From: a virus
Direction: 5' to 3' (one strand)
Length of the DNA: 20,549 nucleotides
IMG/VR virus record: IMGVR_UViG_3300035204_002194
Span: 1-20,549 of that record
Of the stretch, positions 19,679-20,549 are shown one piece after another. The position numbers and the translations under genes are program-made. Every line of letters begins with the position of its first letter. The first letter of the stretch is position 1. A model generated the notes under the pieces. That model did no database searches. It had not been told where the DNA came from and worked only from the letters and a program-made list of their open reading frames with translations.

Positions 19679-20549
19679 ATGGATCAAAAACCCAGAGCAG
19701 TGGTCTGCGGCGTTGGCCACATCGGAAAAGCTATCATTTTCTGTATGACCAAGCTAGGGTTTCACGTAATCGCCTTAGATAGAGACAAGGACGCAGCCAA
19801 CCACTTGCCAGCCCAGTTGTTCGATTTTTTAGTCACCCCTGATCAAGAATCCATAGAAAAAGCCATCTTCCTTTCGCAACCCCATGTAGTAATATCCTCC
19901 CTACCCTACCACCAGACACAACAAGTTGCAGAATACTGCATAAGAAATAAACATAATTACTGCGACCTAGGAGGAAAAGTCAGGGTGTCTCAAAAAATTA
20001 ACCAACTTGCCAACTCAGCCGGAAACCCTTCTGACAGCTTTCATGTATTCACGGATCTAGGGTTGGCTCCGGGGTGGGTTAATATTTTAGCCGAACACGG
20101 AAGAAAACAATTGTACGGAAAATCTAAAGACATAAAAGATGTAAAAATGATGGTAGGAGGCATCCCCGATCAACCCCGAAACCCACCACTGAATTACGTA
20201 ATGACTTGGTCGCTAGATGGATTGATAAATGAATATGAAGATAAGTGTAAGATATTAATTAATGGTCAAGAAAGTTGGGTTGATGGCATGGAGGGCCTCG
20301 AGAAGGTAGATACTAAGTCTCGCGGTGAGCTAGAAGCGTTCTATACTAGCGGTGGAGCATCTCACTCAATAGAATCAATGAAATCTGCTGGCGTACAAAA
20401 TTGTTCCTACAAGACCCTAAGGTACAAAGGCCACAGAGACATAGTACGATTTCTGATAAAGGACTCCAAACTCAGTAAAGAATGTCTAGGGGAGTTGTTT
20501 AAAAACACCGTTGTCCGTGAAGCTAGGGTTTTAGATATAGTTATAATCA
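19679..20549 (+). CDS. Saccharopine / lysine 6-dehydrogenase family protein (partial)
   Basis: The frame opens at 19679 (MDQKPRAVVCGVGHIGKA) and is uninterrupted to the window end, so the C-terminus is missing; 290 residues are visible. The Rossmann motif GVGHIG (11-16) is followed by a basic-to-acidic NAD(P) site (VIALDRDKD). Downstream blocks match the saccharopine dehydrogenase/lysine 6-dehydrogenase family: VVISSLPYH, CDLGGKVRVS, TDLGLAPGWVN, GGIPDQPRNPPLNYVMTWSL followed by DGLINEYED, EAFYTSGGASHS and KTLRYKGHRDIVRFL. Lysine 6-dehydrogenase turns lysine into 2-aminoadipate 6-semialdehyde, the expected substrate of the ALDH at 17295; saccharopine dehydrogenase makes the same product from saccharopine. 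Carboxynorspermidine dehydrogenase is a related alternative. Which activity applies cannot be settled from sequence. Confidence 0.82.
   Translation, partial: MDQKPRAVVCGVGHIGKAIIFCMTKLGFHVIALDRDKDAANHLPAQLFDFLVTPDQESIEKAIFLSQPHVVISSLPYHQTQQVAEYCIRNKHNYCDLGGKVRVSQKINQLANSAGNPSDSFHVFTDLGLAPGWVNILAEHGRKQLYGKSKDIKDVKMMVGGIPDQPRNPPLNYVMTWSLDGLINEYEDKCKILINGQESWVDGMEGLEKVDTKSRGELEAFYTSGGASHSIESMKSAGVQNCSYKTLRYKGHRDIVRFLIKDSKLSKECLGELFKNTVVREARVLDIVII

Noticed and set aside
1-20549. CRISPR array, insertion sequence, integrase or attachment site
   Set aside because: No spaced direct repeats, terminal inverted repeats with transposase, or recombinase gene were found by reading.

Overview
The window is part of an A+T-rich genome of a tailed double-stranded DNA phage, most likely a lytic T4-like myovirus of an aquatic Gram-negative host. 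No structural, packaging, tRNA or integrase gene is present. What identifies it is a dense layout of short overlapping genes (ATGA and TAATG junctions) and a T4-style core: RecA/UvsX recombinase, DnaB-type helicase, TOPRIM primase, small sigma factor, dNMP kinase, dCMP deaminase and class I ribonucleotide reductase. A lipoprotein with a lipobox suggests a diderm host. The aquatic origin is an inference from gene content.

Layout. (1) 1-1292, minus strand: a partial gene, a CPLC-motif membrane protein, dCMP deaminase and a small winged-helix protein. (2) 1373-4431, plus strand: a hypothetical protein, a roughly 410-nt non-coding interval that reads as a structured RNA with its own promoter, dNMP kinase, a sigma factor, a small single-domain protein followed by a terminator, and an FmdB-like protein without cysteines. 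(3) 4428-5765: a glycosyltransferase-methyltransferase fusion. (4) 5794-9585: nrdA and nrdB behind a 19-nt palindrome that covers the -10 box. (5) 9592-12055: an envelope/lysis-like region with a lipoprotein, a terminator, a four-gene minus-strand membrane operon that includes a signal peptidase I, and two plus-strand membrane proteins. (6) 12091-17227: the replication/recombination block, with RecA-like protein, two nucleases, DnaB helicase and a cysteine-free primase. (7) 17295-20549: an accessory metabolic block with an aldehyde dehydrogenase, a HAD phosphatase, two small proteins and a partial dehydrogenase of the saccharopine/lysine 6-dehydrogenase family that runs off the window.

How it works together. 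Deaminase, kinase and reductase enlarge the dNTP pool for the replisome in block 6. Host-like sigma70 promoters (TTGAC or TTGCNN -35, 16-17 nt spacer, TATACT/TATAAT-like -10) drive several blocks, and in several cases the start codon lies only 6-10 nt after the -10 box, which predicts nearly leaderless mRNAs. The phage sigma factor presumably directs a later class of promoters.

Strongest leads: the structured RNA at 1947-2357; the ALDH plus saccharopine/lysine dehydrogenase pair, which together could oxidise lysine through aminoadipate semialdehyde; a NrdB in which the radical tyrosine is replaced by isoleucine; a phage-encoded signal peptidase; and two recurrent promoter/start-codon geometries.
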